Origin: JBDSLU01 sp039916225 | Lineage (GTDB): Bacteria; Acidobacteriota; Vicinamibacteria; Vicinamibacterales; Vicinamibacteraceae | Reading direction: 5' to 3' | Assembly (NCBI GenBank): GCA_039916225.1 | Contig: JBDSLU010000103.1 | Span: forward strand, 1 to 14,242 | Length of the DNA: 14,242 nucleotides | Shown: piece by piece, positions 14,221-14,242 of the stretch | How the letters are laid out: each line of letters starts with the position of its first letter | How positions within the stretch are numbered: the first letter of the stretch is position 1 | Made by a program: the position numbers and the translations under genes | The notes under the pieces: generated by a model | What the model was told of the DNA's origin: nothing | Database searches by the model: none | What the model saw: only the letters and a program-made list of their open reading frames with translations

Positions 14221-14242
14221 CTGGCGCAGAAGGGGCTGACCG

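Overview
The window is GC-rich (about 70% by eye) and gene-dense, and every large gap is under 150 bp. The codon bias leaves long open shadow frames on the opposite strand. The organism is probably a bacterium of the Acidobacteriota, perhaps the Vicinamibacteria. This is inferred from three things: the start of an Oar/TonB-receptor-like gene with an N-terminal carboxypeptidase-regulatory repeat, a phosphoglucose isomerase of the transaldolase-PGI fusion lineage, and the general gene content. There is no rRNA or other phylogenetic marker to settle it. No tRNA, rRNA, CRISPR array, insertion sequence or phage gene was seen.

Left part (1-3434). The 5' end of a secreted, receptor-like gene runs leftwards off the window (1-181, minus). 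To its right, on the plus strand, lie a tiny putative lipoprotein (320-481) and a HIT-family hydrolase (516-929). A convergent Trm112-like gene (951-1199, minus) follows. It is transcribed divergently from a secreted PHP/CehA-type metallohydrolase (1259-2992, plus). That gene ends 4 bp from the end of the next operon.

Minus-strand operon (5491 down to 2997). Three genes are tightly packed: a stand-alone DNA ligase D-type 3'-phosphoesterase with a Lys/Ala-rich histone-like tail, an IscS/NifS cysteine desulfurase (4-nt ATGA overlap), and a 6-pyruvoyl-tetrahydropterin synthase/QueD-like enzyme (12-bp gap).

Plus-strand run (5548-14242). This is an almost complete upper oxidative pentose phosphate module: phosphoglucose isomerase, a GndA-type 6-phosphogluconate dehydrogenase, glucose-6-phosphate dehydrogenase and 6-phosphogluconolactonase. 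The last two overlap and follow a strong SD. Together these genes interconvert F6P and G6P and take G6P to ribulose-5-phosphate, yielding reduced nicotinamide cofactor. They are followed by a two-domain acyltransferase (LPLAT + GNAT, like OlsF-type amino-acid-lipid synthases), a short POT-like MFS transporter, and a 2Fe-2S ferredoxin. The ferredoxin frame is broken by a TAG just before the region that should carry its fourth cluster cysteine.

The points most worth a second look are the in-frame amber codon in the ferredoxin, a recurring TANNNT box 5-7 nt upstream of start codons (leaderless mRNA), the phosphodiesterase with a KSA/KTT tail, the PGI half of a normally fused Tal-PGI enzyme, and the hairpin-rich gap in front of zwf. 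I did not find convincing evidence of a wholly new defence or mobile system here.
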